Assembly: GCA_963702695.1 (NCBI GenBank)
Contig: CAVPDS010000029.1
Location: forward strand, 432,396 to 496,395
Direction of reading: 5' to 3'
Origin: VAZQ01 sp963702695
GTDB lineage: Bacteria > Pseudomonadota > Alphaproteobacteria > Rhizobiales > Xanthobacteraceae
DNA: 64,000 nucleotides
The notes below the pieces were generated by a model, which was given only the letters and a program-made list of their open reading frames with translations, searched no databases and was not told where the DNA came from. How positions within the stretch are numbered: the first letter of the stretch is position 1; each line of letters starts with the position of its first letter. Shown piece by piece: positions 1 to 8,112 of the stretch. A program made the position numbers and the translations under genes.

Positions 1-2
1 AA

Positions 3-458
3 TTGGCAGCGTTGCCGCAAACCCGGCATCCAACAGCCGCGACGACCTCCGCTTCCAGCGACGGGGGCACCGACGCCGGCCGGGCAAGACCGGTTCGCAT
101 CCTGATTGTCGAAGACGATTACTTCGTGGCGACCGACCTCGAGCACAAGCTCACGGAAGCCGGTTTCGAAGTCGTCGGTGTTGCGGTGACGGCGGAAGAG
201 GCCATTCAACTTGCCGCCGAAGCCAAGCCCGCGCTCGCTGTCATGGACATTCGGCTGGCCGGAAAACGCGATGGCATCGACGCCGCCGTCGAGTTGCTCG
301 GGAAGCACCAGGTCCGCTCCATATTCGCGACAGCGCACTGCGATGCCGAGACGCGGGTGCGGGCGCAAAAGGCGCAGCCGCTGGGCTGGCTGACGAAGCC
401 GTATTCGGCAGAACTGGTCCTCGCGACCATCCGGGAAGTCTTGCGCGGATCGTGGTGA
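3..458 (+). CDS. single-domain response regulator (receiver), possibly truncated by the window edge
   Basis: A CheY-like receiver fold with no output domain. About 30 residues of polar, low-complexity N-terminus precede ILIVEDD (acidic pocket), the phospho-acceptor Asp sits in AVMDIRL, the switch Thr in FATAH and the conserved Lys in LTKPY. The chain ends right after the last helix, so it would relay a phosphoryl group or act by protein contact rather than bind DNA. The TTG start at position 3 is only the first in-frame option; no stop precedes it inside the window, so the true start may lie outside. No partner kinase is visible. The receiver assignment is firm; the pathway is unknown. Confidence 0.85.
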   Translation: MAALPQTRHPTAATTSASSDGGTDAGRARPVRILIVEDDYFVATDLEHKLTEAGFEVVGVAVTAEEAIQLAAEAKPALAVMDIRLAGKRDGIDAAVELLGKHQVRSIFATAHCDAETRVRAQKAQPLGWLTKPYSAELVLATIREVLRGSW

Positions 459-571
459 CGACGGCGCCAGCCGGCGCACCGTATTCCGCGGTCTCCGGCC
501 AAGCCGTAGGTTCCCCCTTCGGCCAAGCCACCGTCCACAGGCAGCGGCGGAGCGTCCGCCGCAGGCTGCTA

Positions 572-1486
572 TCAATGGGCACCTTGCTGCTGTTCGGCCT
601 GGAGGGCATGGAGCATCGCCTCCTGGACGTCGGCTTCGAGGGTGCACGAGGCGGGATCGATGAACGGGTTCGGAGCACCGTCCTTAAGCTTCGCGTATTT
701 CTCCTGCATGTTGTACTGCGCGCCATGGTCGCCAAGCTGGACGTCGCAGGGGAGCGCACGCACGGTCTTGAACGCGCGGTTGAACTCCTCGACCAGCGCC
801 GGGGTGAGCGCAGCGGGCGGGCGCAGGCTGCATCCGAACATCACGTTGTAGGTCTTGCCGCCCTCTTGAGCCGTCGTGGTCCAGGTCGTGCAGCCGTGGG
901 TGTGGCCGGGTGTCAGATGCGCGACCAGCGTTGTGCCGCCGAGCGTCACCGGCTCGCCGTCGTGCAGGGTTCGGTCGATTGGATGCTCCTTGCCGCCGGG
1001 CTTCATCGCCCGCAGCGCCGGCACGTCCTCGGCCATCGCCATCACCTGTGCGCCGGTCATCTGCTTGACCAGGGCATCGCCTTCCTGATGGTCGCCGTGG
1101 GCGTGGTTTCCGAGCAGGATCTTGATGTCGGAAAATTTGAAGCCGAGGTCGGTGACCGACTTCTCGATCGTCGGCACATTGCGCTCGTAGGTGCTGTCGA
1201 GGAGGATGTTTCCTTGCGGGGTCACGATCAGAAACGAACTGAGCGTGCGGGTGCCGACATAGTAGATGTTGCCGATGATCTTGTGGGGCGGGAACTGGGT
1301 TGTCCGGTCCGCCTCCGTACCCATGTTACGCGCCAATATCATTCGCGGCGTATAGGTCTGCCCCCTGACGGTGACGGCGGGATGATCGGCCGGCGGTTGA
1401 CCCTGCGCAAAGCTCGTGCTCGCGCCTGGACCGACGAGCGCTCCAAGGAGAGCGGTGCATAAGGTCATCGTAGAAATATTGTACAT
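572..1486 (-). CDS. subclass B3 metallo-beta-lactamase
   Basis: A 304-residue secreted metallo-hydrolase. The ATG at 1486 is preceded by a good GGAGGG ribosome site and opens a signal peptide ending near SFAQG. The B3 zinc ligands are all visible: H128-x-H130-x-D132-H133 (NHAHGDH), H195 in TPGHTHGCTTW, and H254 in LGDHGAQY. The GHTHGCTTW block is a hallmark of B3 enzymes such as BJP-1, L1 and AIM-1. The family hydrolyses beta-lactams, often including carbapenems, in the periplasm; activity of this protein is inferred. It is monocistronic, diverges from the GlcG-like gene at 1691, and has no LysR/AmpR-type regulator beside it, so it is probably an intrinsic chromosomal enzyme. Confidence 0.9.
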   Translation of the reverse strand: MYNISTMTLCTALLGALVGPGASTSFAQGQPPADHPAVTVRGQTYTPRMILARNMGTEADRTTQFPPHKIIGNIYYVGTRTLSSFLIVTPQGNILLDSTYERNVPTIEKSVTDLGFKFSDIKILLGNHAHGDHQEGDALVKQMTGAQVMAMAEDVPALRAMKPGGKEHPIDRTLHDGEPVTLGGTTLVAHLTPGHTHGCTTWTTTAQEGGKTYNVMFGCSLRPPAALTPALVEEFNRAFKTVRALPCDVQLGDHGAQYNMQEKYAKLKDGAPNPFIDPASCTLEADVQEAMLHALQAEQQQGAH

Positions 1487-1690
1487 TGTGCCCTCCGGGT
1501 CGATTTGAATATGCAAGCGGTGATTTTGTAACACTGTCATTTTCGCGGCACCAGGGCGCGCCGCAGGTGGGCAAAGCGAAGGCTGGCTACGCTTGGTGCA
1601 GTTACGATACGGTGATTGCCGCCGCGCCTGCGATCAGGCAGGTTGGGCGCGGGTGGGCGACAACCATTTTTTCTTTGGAGGAAACCAACC

Positions 1691-2281
1691 ATGAGACTCT
1701 ATGTCGGCTTATTCGCGGCGATCGCCGCGACGGCGCTCGCAAGCCCGAGCCGGGCGGACGACAGCGACAAATTCCTCGTTCGCGGCCCCGCAGCCAAGGT
1801 GCTGATGGAGCAGAACGAGATCAACGTCGCGACCGCCGAGGCCATCGGCAAGGCGTGCGTCGACGAAGCCGTCAAGCAAGGCGTGAGAATCAGCATTGCC
1901 ATCTATGATCAGTTCGGCGAACCGGTCTACCTCTACCGCATGGACGGTCAGGGGAAGGTCCAGGTCGAGACCGCGATGATGAAGGCGCGCACCGTGCTCA
2001 ACACGCGTCAACCGAGCAAGGCGACGATGAATCAGGTGCTGACCGGCCGCTCGTCGGAACTGCGTCAGTATTCGTTCGGCAATTTCGCCAATTCCGGCGG
2101 TCTGCCGATCATCATCAACGGCAATCAGTTCATCGGCGCCATCGGCGTCGGCGGCTCGGCGCCGAATCCGCCGGTCTGGAGCGACGAAATCTGCGCTTGG
2201 CGTGCGCTCACCAAGGTGATGGGTCCGCAGCCGCCGCTGCTGCCCGACGTGCAGCCGAGCACGGCCGGCGGTGCGCGGTAA
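1691..2281 (+). CDS. secreted GlcG/HbpS-family protein (DUF336)
   Basis: A 196-residue protein with an N-terminal signal peptide (MRLYVGLFAAIAATALASPSRA) followed by the GlcG/HbpS fold: a helical segment with INVATAEAIGKACVDEAV, then SIAIYDQFGEPVYLYRMDG, and the glycine-rich strand-turn GGLPIIINGNQFIGAIGVGG typical of the family. The ATG at 1691 is chosen because TTTGGAGGAAAC lies just upstream and the signal peptide starts there. Members bind haem or small ligands, or accompany glycolate and other oxidase operons; no such operon is next to it, so the ligand is unknown. It stands alone, divergent from the metallo-beta-lactamase gene. Confidence 0.8.
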   Translation: MRLYVGLFAAIAATALASPSRADDSDKFLVRGPAAKVLMEQNEINVATAEAIGKACVDEAVKQGVRISIAIYDQFGEPVYLYRMDGQGKVQVETAMMKARTVLNTRQPSKATMNQVLTGRSSELRQYSFGNFANSGGLPIIINGNQFIGAIGVGGSAPNPPVWSDEICAWRALTKVMGPQPPLLPDVQPSTAGGAR

Positions 2282-2378
2282 CAAGGCGCAACATTTCGCA
2301 GCCCGCGGGCGGATCGAGAAGAATCCCGCGCGATCGAACTGAGGCATCGGCTTACGAAGCAGCGGGCTCTGACGCCGC

Positions 2379-2924
2379 ATGTTTAGCAAACCGATGTCGA
2401 CCCCTTTGAGCAACGATCAGTTCATCGCGCTGCGACTGTGGGCGATGAACTTCGGCACGGTCAGAACGGCGAGCATCGCGCTTTGGCCGATCTTCCGCTA
2501 TTCGCGCGAGCAGGATCGGCGCTTGCTCGCGCTCGCGCTTACGGTCCCGCAGGCGACGCGGCTCACCTGGGTTCTCATCGCGGCCGTCATCTGGTGCGTG
2601 GTGGGATTTCTGCTCGCCTTCGTGCCGCTGGTGCCGCTGATGACCACTTCGCTGCCGCCGAACCGCGGCCAGTTTGTTGATCTGCTGCTGAAGATCGCAA
2701 TCGTCGGGACTATGTTCGCGGCTTTCGTCAGCGGAAGCCTGATCGGCACCTGGGGCGCCGGGCGGATCGTCAATATGCTGATGCCGCTGCGCCCGGTCGG
2801 TCAAGTCGCCGGCGATGCCGAGCTGCTGGCGCGGATCCGGCAACAGATCATCCCGGTGGCGATTTGCACGGTGCTTTGCGTGCCGTTGCTGCCCTTGGTG
2901 ACGCTCTTGGCGCGGATGCTTTGA
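2379..2924 (+). CDS. small inner-membrane protein of unknown function
   Basis: A 181-residue protein with a basic soluble N-terminus of about 60 residues, then three likely membrane helices (around residues 62-88 with WVLIAAVIWCVVGFLL, 100-125 with IAIVGTMFAAFVSGSLIG, and 155-178 with IIPVAICTVLCVPLLPLV). ATG codons at 2379 and 2394 are both possible starts. I do not recognise the family. It has its own intergenic space from the GlcG-like gene and runs in the same direction as the ModA-like gene 115 bp further on, with no clear functional link. Confidence 0.6.
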   Translation: MFSKPMSTPLSNDQFIALRLWAMNFGTVRTASIALWPIFRYSREQDRRLLALALTVPQATRLTWVLIAAVIWCVVGFLLAFVPLVPLMTTSLPPNRGQFVDLLLKIAIVGTMFAAFVSGSLIGTWGAGRIVNMLMPLRPVGQVAGDAELLARIRQQIIPVAICTVLCVPLLPLVTLLARML

Positions 2925-3039
2925 GAGCGCTGGAGGTGCCCGCGCCGTTGGTCACTTTGACAGAAGAGGCTCCGTGCCTAAGATCGCGCGCGTCGGGCTG
3001 CCGGCGTGGTCGGGCTTCGGCTTCATGGGGGAGATGAGC

Positions 3040-3825
3040 ATGGTCGTTGAATGGCGTGTTCGCGTGGTCGCAGGGCTTGCGACTTTATTTGCGGCCATGG
3101 CCGTGCCGTTCGGCCTCGGCACCGCCGCGGCGGCGGAAATCAAGGTGCTGACCACGACCAACATGATGCCGATCCTGGAGCGGCTCGCGGGCTCGTTCGA
3201 AAGCTCGTCCGGTCACAAGGTCAAGTTCGAGCACGGCGGCGCGGCGCCGATCCAGAAGCGCATCCAGTCCGGCGAATTTGCCGACGTGGCGATCCACAGC
3301 CGCTCCGCTCTAGACCAGCTTGCGAAGGAAAGCCGCATCAAGTCCGGCAGCGTCGTCGACATTGCGCATATCCCGGTCGGGCTCGCGGTGCGTGCCGGCG
3401 CGGCGAGACCCGACGTGAGCTCGGTCGAGGCGTTCAAGCGTGCGCTCCTCGCCGCCGGTTCGATCGCCTATCCCAATCCGGCGGGCGGCAGCCTGGGCGG
3501 CATCTATGCGGCGGAACTCGCCGAGCGGCTCGGCATCGCCGCCGAGATCAAGTCCAAGGTCAAGCTCACCGGCGCTGCCACGGCCGCGGCCGAGCTGGTG
3601 GCGAAGGGCGGCGCCGACCTGGTGATCGATCAGCTCGTTCAGCTCCGCCAGGTGCAGGGCCTCGATATCGTGCTCCCGCTGCCAGCCGAGCTGACGCCGC
3701 AGATCGCGATGTCGGCGGGCGTTCCGGCGTCGGTGCACGAGGCGGATGCGGCGATGGCGCTGATCAGGTTCCTCACCTCGCCGGCGGCCGCCGAGGTGGT
3801 CAAGGCGCAGGGCATGGTGCCTTAG
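3040..3825 (+). CDS. ModA-like periplasmic solute-binding protein
   Basis: About 261 residues, type II periplasmic-binding fold similar to molybdate-binding ModA: a signal peptide ending AAAAE, then IKVLTTTNMMPILERLAGSF, FEHGGAAPIQKRIQSGEFAD, GLAVRAGA, and a C-terminal ALIRFLTSPAAAEVVKAQGM helix. I chose the ATG at 3040 because GGGGGAG at 3027-3033 is well spaced; ATGs at 3025 and 3034 are alternatives. No modB/modC permease or ATPase is adjacent, so it is an orphan binding protein of the 'substrate-binding domain-containing' type rather than a confirmed molybdate transporter. Its stop codon overlaps the stop of the convergent CoA-binding gene. Confidence 0.75.
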   Translation: MVVEWRVRVVAGLATLFAAMAVPFGLGTAAAAEIKVLTTTNMMPILERLAGSFESSSGHKVKFEHGGAAPIQKRIQSGEFADVAIHSRSALDQLAKESRIKSGSVVDIAHIPVGLAVRAGAARPDVSSVEAFKRALLAAGSIAYPNPAGGSLGGIYAAELAERLGIAAEIKSKVKLTGAATAAAELVAKGGADLVIDQLVQLRQVQGLDIVLPLPAELTPQIAMSAGVPASVHEADAAMALIRFLTSPAAAEVVKAQGMVP

Positions 3826-4406
3826 CGCCCGCTTTCTTCCTTCTGCGCTTGTGTCGAAGCGTCGGTGGTGCCGCCCGCCATCGTGGTGCGGTTTAGCGAC
3901 ATGCGCTGGATGCCGCGGCCGAAGAGTTGCGCCTTCTTCGCTGAGATCGTGCGAGTGTTCACGCCCATCCAGGCGATTTCGGAGGAGAGGCGGCCGTATT
4001 CGATCTTCGGGCAGCGATTCATCACGACTTTGAGCCCCGCCGCTTCGGCGAGCTTCGCGGCGTCGTCATTGCGGATGCCAAGCTGCATCCAGATCACCTG
4101 CGGGCGCGGCTTGAGCGCGAGCGCTTCGGCCACGATCGCGGGCGCGTATTGCGGCGCGCGGAAGATGTCGACCATGTCGACCGGCTCAGGGATGTCGGCG
4201 AGCTTGGCGTAGACCTTCTGTCCGAGAATGTCGTGGCCGGCCTGCCCCGGGTTGACCGGGATCATCCGGTAACCCCGTTCCAGAAGATACTTGAAGGCGA
4301 AGTAGCTCGGACGGTTGTCCTTCGGCGAGATGCCGACCATGGCAATCGTCTTCACGGTATTGAGGATGCCGCGAATATAGCTGTCGTCGTAGTTATCGTG
4401 ATTCAT
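3822..4406 (-). CDS. CoA-binding domain protein (YccU type)
   Basis: A 194-residue Rossmann-like protein: TVKTIAMVGISPKDNRPSY is the nucleotide-binding loop, followed by GYRMIPVNPGQAG, PEPVDMVDIFR and VIWMQLGI, matching the CoA-binding domain related to succinyl-CoA synthetase alpha subunits. About 40 C-terminal residues after the domain are polar and lower in complexity. Two in-frame starts are plausible: ATG at 4424 (adds METRPP) or ATG at 4406; neither has a strong ribosome site and I use 4406. The family is widespread and small, binds CoA, and has no settled role. It converges on the ModA-like gene with stop codons overlapping by two bases. Confidence 0.8.
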   Translation of the reverse strand: MNHDNYDDSYIRGILNTVKTIAMVGISPKDNRPSYFAFKYLLERGYRMIPVNPGQAGHDILGQKVYAKLADIPEPVDMVDIFRAPQYAPAIVAEALALKPRPQVIWMQLGIRNDDAAKLAEAAGLKVVMNRCPKIEYGRLSSEIAWMGVNTRTISAKKAQLFGRGIQRMSLNRTTMAGGTTDASTQAQKEESGR

Positions 4407-4555
4407 TGGCGGCCGGGTTTCCATGCCCGCCAGATATAGGCTCGCCCGGCGAGCGCCGGTAGTCATGCCATCACGGCGAGCGGACATGGCGCGTCCACTC
4501 ACCTCGCTTTCGTGTCGCCGCCGCGAAAGCGACCGTTCGTGTATCCGCGGACTGT

Positions 4556-4813
4556 TCAGTGCTTGCGCTTCACCTTGCGGCTGGCGGCGGCGGCGGGCGC
4601 GTCCTTGTTGAACTCCTTGCGGCAGCCGGGGCTGAGTTGGGAGATCTTCGCAATCATGCACGCCCTGACCCTGACCTCGTCGGGGATCGCTTCGCCGCAG
4701 ACCCGGAACGCATCGTCCTGGCACGCCATCTGCTGTTCCTGAGTATAGGCCGAGGCCGGCGCGGAAAATCCAGCGGCCGTCAAGACCACCGCGAGTGCGA
4801 TCAGCTTGTGCAT
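4556..4813 (-). CDS. small secreted cysteine-rich protein
   Basis: An 85-residue exported protein: signal peptide to about residue 22 (ending PASAYT), then a short domain with four cysteines (ACQDDAFRVCG, RACMIAK, SPGCRKEF) and a basic Ala/Lys tail. The spacing resembles the 'cysteine rich repeat' proteins common in Bradyrhizobium relatives, in which the cysteines probably form two disulfides in the periplasm. The ATG at 4813 has GGGAG upstream. It is a single gene between the CoA-binding and hydratase genes; its function is unknown. Confidence 0.7.
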   Translation of the reverse strand: MHKLIALAVVLTAAGFSAPASAYTQEQQMACQDDAFRVCGEAIPDEVRVRACMIAKISQLSPGCRKEFNKDAPAAAASRKVKRKH

Positions 4814-4916
4814 AGTAGCTCCCTTGTCGGCCGCAGTGGCGGACCGAGTGCGATTGACCTCTGAGGGAAGATGGCCCCCATCTTCGCCGTGAATTCGGTT
4901 GAGCGCGTGGTCGCGC

Positions 4917-5744
4917 TCAGCCGTCCTTCCATGTCGGCGCCCGCTTTTCGACGAATGCCGAGATGCCTTCCTCGGCGTCGCGGGTCAACATATTTTCCAC
5001 CATCACCTCGGCGGTCAACTCGTACGCGTCGGTAAGCCCCATTTCGAGTTGGCGATAGAACGCCTCCTTGCCGATCTTGACCACATGCGTGGACTTCGAG
5101 GCAATTTTGCGCCCGAGCGTCAGCGCCGTCTCGCGCTCCGTACCGGGCTTTACCACGCGGTTGACGAGGCCGATTCGCAAGGCCTCTTCGGCTGCAATCG
5201 GCTCGCCAGTCAACAGCATTTCCAGGGCCGGCTTGCGTGCGACATTGCGCGAGAGCGCGACCATCGGGGTCGAGCAGAACAGGCCAATGTTAACGCCCGG
5301 CGTTGCGAAGCGGGCGGCCGCGGATGCCACCGCGAGATCGCAACTCGCCACAAGCTGGCAGCCGGCTGCGGTCGCGGTGCCTTGCACGGCGGCGATCACC
5401 GGCTGCGGCAAGCGGACGATCTGCTGCATCACCGCGCCGCAGGTCGTCACGATGTGCTTGAAATAGGCGCGGCCGCGGTCGGGATCGGCCCGGTGCGCGT
5501 TCAATTCCTTGAGGTCATGCCCAGCCGAGAACGCCGAGCCATTCGCGGCAAGGATCACGGCGCGGACCGAACGATCCGCGGCGAGCGCGGCAAGTTGGGC
5601 ACCGAGGGCGGCCAACAGCGCTTCCGAAAGAGAATTGCGCGCCTCCGGCCTGTTTAATATCAGCACCGCGATGCCGCCGGCATCCTCGCGCAGGAGGGCC
5701 GGTGCCGAAGCGGGCAGGGGGCAGGCAGCGGCCGGGGTCGTCAT
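4917..5744 (-). CDS. enoyl-CoA hydratase/isomerase-family protein, ECHDC3-like
   Basis: A 275-residue crotonase-fold protein. Both oxyanion-hole regions are present (SAFSAGHDLKEL near residue 75 and VQGTATAAGCQLVASCD near 127), and the C-terminal helices have the normal length. Where rat enoyl-CoA hydratase has Glu144 (GGGCELA) this protein has Gln130, and where it has Glu164 (GQPEI) there is Gly150, so the classic hydration dyad is missing. This pattern fits the ECHDC3-like subfamily, so CoA-thioester binding is well supported but simple hydratase activity is not. No beta-oxidation genes are adjacent. Confidence 0.85.
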   Translation of the reverse strand: MTTPAAACPLPASAPALLREDAGGIAVLILNRPEARNSLSEALLAALGAQLAALAADRSVRAVILAANGSAFSAGHDLKELNAHRADPDRGRAYFKHIVTTCGAVMQQIVRLPQPVIAAVQGTATAAGCQLVASCDLAVASAAARFATPGVNIGLFCSTPMVALSRNVARKPALEMLLTGEPIAAEEALRIGLVNRVVKPGTERETALTLGRKIASKSTHVVKIGKEAFYRQLEMGLTDAYELTAEVMVENMLTRDAEEGISAFVEKRAPTWKDG

Positions 5745-5796
5745 GTCGGTCAGGGCGTCAGCCGGCGCACGCTGCGAAACTGATAGTGGCCTTCAT

Positions 5797-5830
5797 TGTT
5801 CGTTCCCCACGCTGTGTTCGTTCCCCACGC
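5797..5830. repeat. short tandem repeat, 16-bp unit at 18-bp period
   Basis: TGTTCGTTCCCCACGC occurs at 5797-5812 and again at 5815-5830, in the gap between the hydratase gene and the DUF3175 gene. Two perfect copies; no function is apparent. Confidence 0.7.
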
Positions 5831-5947
5831 TATGACGCGTAAGTCTAGCTTGCAGACCGAGGTCAGCCAAGCCGATCGCCGGTTGTTGCGGAACGCGTGC
5901 GCCGCGCACGGCGTTGAGGCGAGAGGGCGCAACGCCGGAGGTGATCA

Positions 5948-6334
5948 ATGGCCGCCAAAGCCCATCGAACGACCAGGCGCAAGAGCACCAAGAAGGGCGC
6001 GCGCAAGCATGCATCGCATGCCAGGCGAGCGTCGTCGGCGCGGCGCACCCATTCAACGCGAAGGTGGTCGCACAAGGTGACGGAGGAGAGCGATGCGCTC
6101 GACCTCAAGGGCGGCGTGTTCAAGCTCGACAGCCCGAAGAAGATCGCGGCTTCGCTCAAGCGTTCCGCAGAGCAAAGCAAGCGGCGCAAGAGCACCCCCT
6201 ATCGCTCCGCGTTGTCGATGCTGACTTTCTACATCAATCGCGCGGGCAAGAATTTGTCGGCGAGCCGGAAGAAGAAGCTCAATCAAGCGAAGGAAGAGCT
6301 GAAGGTGCAGTTCGGACGCTTGCAGGATGGGTAG
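5948..6334 (+). CDS. DUF3175 domain protein, very basic
   Basis: A 128-residue protein with an extremely Lys/Arg/Ser-rich first 45 residues (TTRRKSTKKGARKHASHARR) followed by the DUF3175 core: WSHKVTEESDALDLKGGVFK, SPKKIAASLKRSAEQSKRRK, PYRSALSMLTFYINRAGKNL and SASRKKKLNQAKEELK. The family is typical of Hyphomicrobiales and unexplained; the charge suggests nucleic-acid contact (inference). Its last codons and stop (LQDG, TAG) lie inside the left arm of a 33-bp inverted repeat, so the C-terminus has been set by that repeat. Confidence 0.8.
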   Translation: MAAKAHRTTRRKSTKKGARKHASHARRASSARRTHSTRRWSHKVTEESDALDLKGGVFKLDSPKKIAASLKRSAEQSKRRKSTPYRSALSMLTFYINRAGKNLSASRKKKLNQAKEELKVQFGRLQDG

Positions 6335-6460
6335 AGCGAAGCGAAACCCATCAGCAGCGTTTCATTTGCGGAAGCTTAGCCGAGTGCCCACTGACTTCGC
6401 CGTGCGGACTCGGATGTCGACACAAAACTGATGGGTTTCGCTTCGCTCTACCCATCCTGC
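6322..6460. repeat. 33-bp perfect inverted repeat enclosing 73 bp (interspersed palindromic element)
   Basis: The arm at 6322-6354 (GCAGGATGGGTAGAGCGAAG and on) is the exact reverse complement of 6428-6460. Each arm is itself a small hairpin (GATGGGT ... ACCCATC around 13 bp). Sequences of this kind, which read WVERSETHQ when mistranslated, are scattered through Bradyrhizobium-type genomes. The element spans the end of the DUF3175 gene and stops about 20 bp before the thioesterase start; the long stem could end transcription. Confidence 0.85.
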
Positions 6461-6483
6461 ACTCGGCGCGCTAAACCGGCCGG

Positions 6484-6927
6484 ATGAACGACGCGCTGCC
6501 GAAGGCCCCCTTGCTGACCCTTCAAGAGCTCGATCGGCTGTTGTCGGCGGAATTCCCGCAGATGCTCGACCGTTCGCGCGGTCACAGTGTCGAGGACGTC
6601 TGGCACGGCGGCGCGCGCGTGCGCCGGGCCTACAGCGATCGTTCGCTGCGGCCGGGTGGAACGGTTGCCGGCGCGACGCTGATGGCACTCGGCGATTTCG
6701 CCATCTATGTCGCGGTGCTGGCATCGATCGGCTGGGTACCGCTCGCGGTGACGACCAGCCTCACCATCAACTTCCTGCGCAAGCCGGCGCAACGCGACCT
6801 GATCGCCGAATGCAAGCTGCTCAAGCTCGGCAAGCGGCTCGCAGTCGGCGAGGTCACCATCCGCTCCGACGGTGAGGACGAGCCGGTGGCGCACGTGACC
6901 GCGACCTACTCGCTCCCGCCCCGCTAG
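6484..6927 (+). CDS. PaaI-family hotdog thioesterase
   Basis: A 147-residue hotdog-fold protein. SLRPGGTVAGATLMALGDFA forms the central-helix region with the acidic Asp conserved in PaaI-type acyl-CoA thioesterases, followed by AVTTSLTINFLRKPAQRDLIAE and ECKLLKLGKRLAVGEVTI strands. These enzymes cleave acyl- or aryl-CoA thioesters in the cytoplasm; the substrate cannot be told. The gene starts just past the 33-bp inverted repeat and no CoA-ligase is adjacent. It precedes the ribosomal pair by 134 bp and is probably independent of it. Confidence 0.8.
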   Translation: MNDALPKAPLLTLQELDRLLSAEFPQMLDRSRGHSVEDVWHGGARVRRAYSDRSLRPGGTVAGATLMALGDFAIYVAVLASIGWVPLAVTTSLTINFLRKPAQRDLIAECKLLKLGKRLAVGEVTIRSDGEDEPVAHVTATYSLPPR

Positions 6928-7061
6928 GAACGCTCTTCCTGGTTATATAATACCATAATTGCAAGGGATTGATTTTGCGGACTTAATTCTCCCAGAATTG
7001 ATTGACCGCAATGGTTGGCTCGTGTTAGAGCGCGCCACCTGATCCACCGGAAGCGCACGCC

Positions 7062-7526
7062 ATGACAACCCGTTCGGCAAAGCCTGCCGAGATCCAGAAG
7101 AAGTGGGTGATGATCGACGCCGACGGCCTTATCGTCGGCCGGCTCGCCACACTGGTCGCCAAGATCCTGCGCGGCAAGCACCTGCCGATCTACACCCCGC
7201 ATGTGGATTGCGGCGACAACGTCGTCATCATCAATGCGGCCAAGATCGTGCTCACGGGCAACAAGCGCCAGGACAAGGTGTATCGCCACCACACCGGCTA
7301 CATCGGCGGCATCAAGGAGCGCACCGCGCGCTCGATCCTGGAGGGAAAATTCCCGCAGCGGGTCGTCGAGAAGGCGATCGAGCGCATGCTGCCGCGCGGT
7401 CCGCTCGCGCGCCGCCAGCTTGGCAATCTTCGGGTCTATCCCGGGCCCGACCATCCGCACGCGGCGCAGAACCCTGAAAAGCTCGACGTCGCCGCCCTGA
7501 ACCGCAAGAACGCAAGGAGCGCGTGA
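7062..7526 (+). CDS. rplM: 50S ribosomal protein L13
   Basis: A 154-residue protein, standard length for alphaproteobacterial L13: KKWVMIDADGLIVGRLATLVA, LRGKHLPIYTPHVDCGDNVV, INAAKIVLTGNKRQDKVYRHHTGYIGG, VEKAIERMLPRGPLARRQL and YPGPDHPHAAQNPE are all diagnostic. It is an early-assembly large-subunit protein. The gene is followed after one base by rpsI, the universal rplM-rpsI operon. Confidence 0.97.
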   Translation: MTTRSAKPAEIQKKWVMIDADGLIVGRLATLVAKILRGKHLPIYTPHVDCGDNVVIINAAKIVLTGNKRQDKVYRHHTGYIGGIKERTARSILEGKFPQRVVEKAIERMLPRGPLARRQLGNLRVYPGPDHPHAAQNPEKLDVAALNRKNARSA

Positions 7527-7527
7527 C

Positions 7528-8010
7528 TTGGCCGAAACCATTCAATCGCTCGATCAATTGTCCACGCTCAAGCCGGCGACGACGACGCTGGAATCTCCGA
7601 AATACGTGCAGAAGATCGACAGGCAGGGCCGTGCCTACGCGACCGGAAAGCGCAAGGACGCGGTGGCGCGGGTGTGGGTCAAGCCGGGCGTCGGCAAGAT
7701 CGTCATCAATACCCGCGAGGTCGAAGTCTATTTCGCCCGCCCGGTGCTGCGCATGCTGATCCAGCAGCCGCTGGTCGCCGCCAACCGTGCCGGCCAATAC
7801 GATGTCACCTGCACCGTATCCGGTGGCGGCCTGTCGGGCCAGGCCGGCGCCGTGCGCCACGGCCTGTCCAAGGCGCTGATGGCCTACGAACCGGATCTGC
7901 GCGGCGCGCTCAAGCGCGGCGGGTTCCTCACCCGCGACCCGCGCGTGGTCGAGCGCAAGAAGTACGGCAAGGCCAAGGCGCGGCGCAGCTTCCAGTTCTC
8001 GAAGCGCTGA
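7528..8010 (+). CDS. rpsI: 30S ribosomal protein S9
   Basis: A 160-residue S9 with the usual alphaproteobacterial N-terminal extension of about 30 residues, then AYATGKRKDAVARVWVKPGVGKI, GQAGAVRHGLSKAL and the C-terminal KKYGKAKARRSFQFSKR tail that reaches the P-site tRNA. The start is a TTG at 7528, one base after the L13 stop; AAGGAG at 7513-7518 lies at good distance inside the end of rplM, which supports this start and implies coupled translation. Confidence 0.97.
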   Translation: MAETIQSLDQLSTLKPATTTLESPKYVQKIDRQGRAYATGKRKDAVARVWVKPGVGKIVINTREVEVYFARPVLRMLIQQPLVAANRAGQYDVTCTVSGGGLSGQAGAVRHGLSKALMAYEPDLRGALKRGGFLTRDPRVVERKKYGKAKARRSFQFSKR

Positions 8011-8060
8011 GTTTCGACGTTCGCACCGGTGCTCCGGCGCGCAACTCTTCCTATTGTGGT

Positions 8061-8079
8061 GGCCGGGCCTGTCCCGGCC
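8061..8079. terminator. hairpin after rpsI (interspersed palindrome, possible terminator)
   Basis: GGCCGGG-CCTGT-CCCGGCC forms a 7-bp perfect stem 50 bp after the S9 stop, followed by ATTTCGTTAT rather than a pure T run. The same kind of palindrome recurs at 12045-12063, so it is a repeat family that may serve as a terminator here. Confidence 0.5.
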
Positions 8080-8112
8080 ATTTCGTTATCGAGTTCGGGC
8101 GGGACCAATTCC

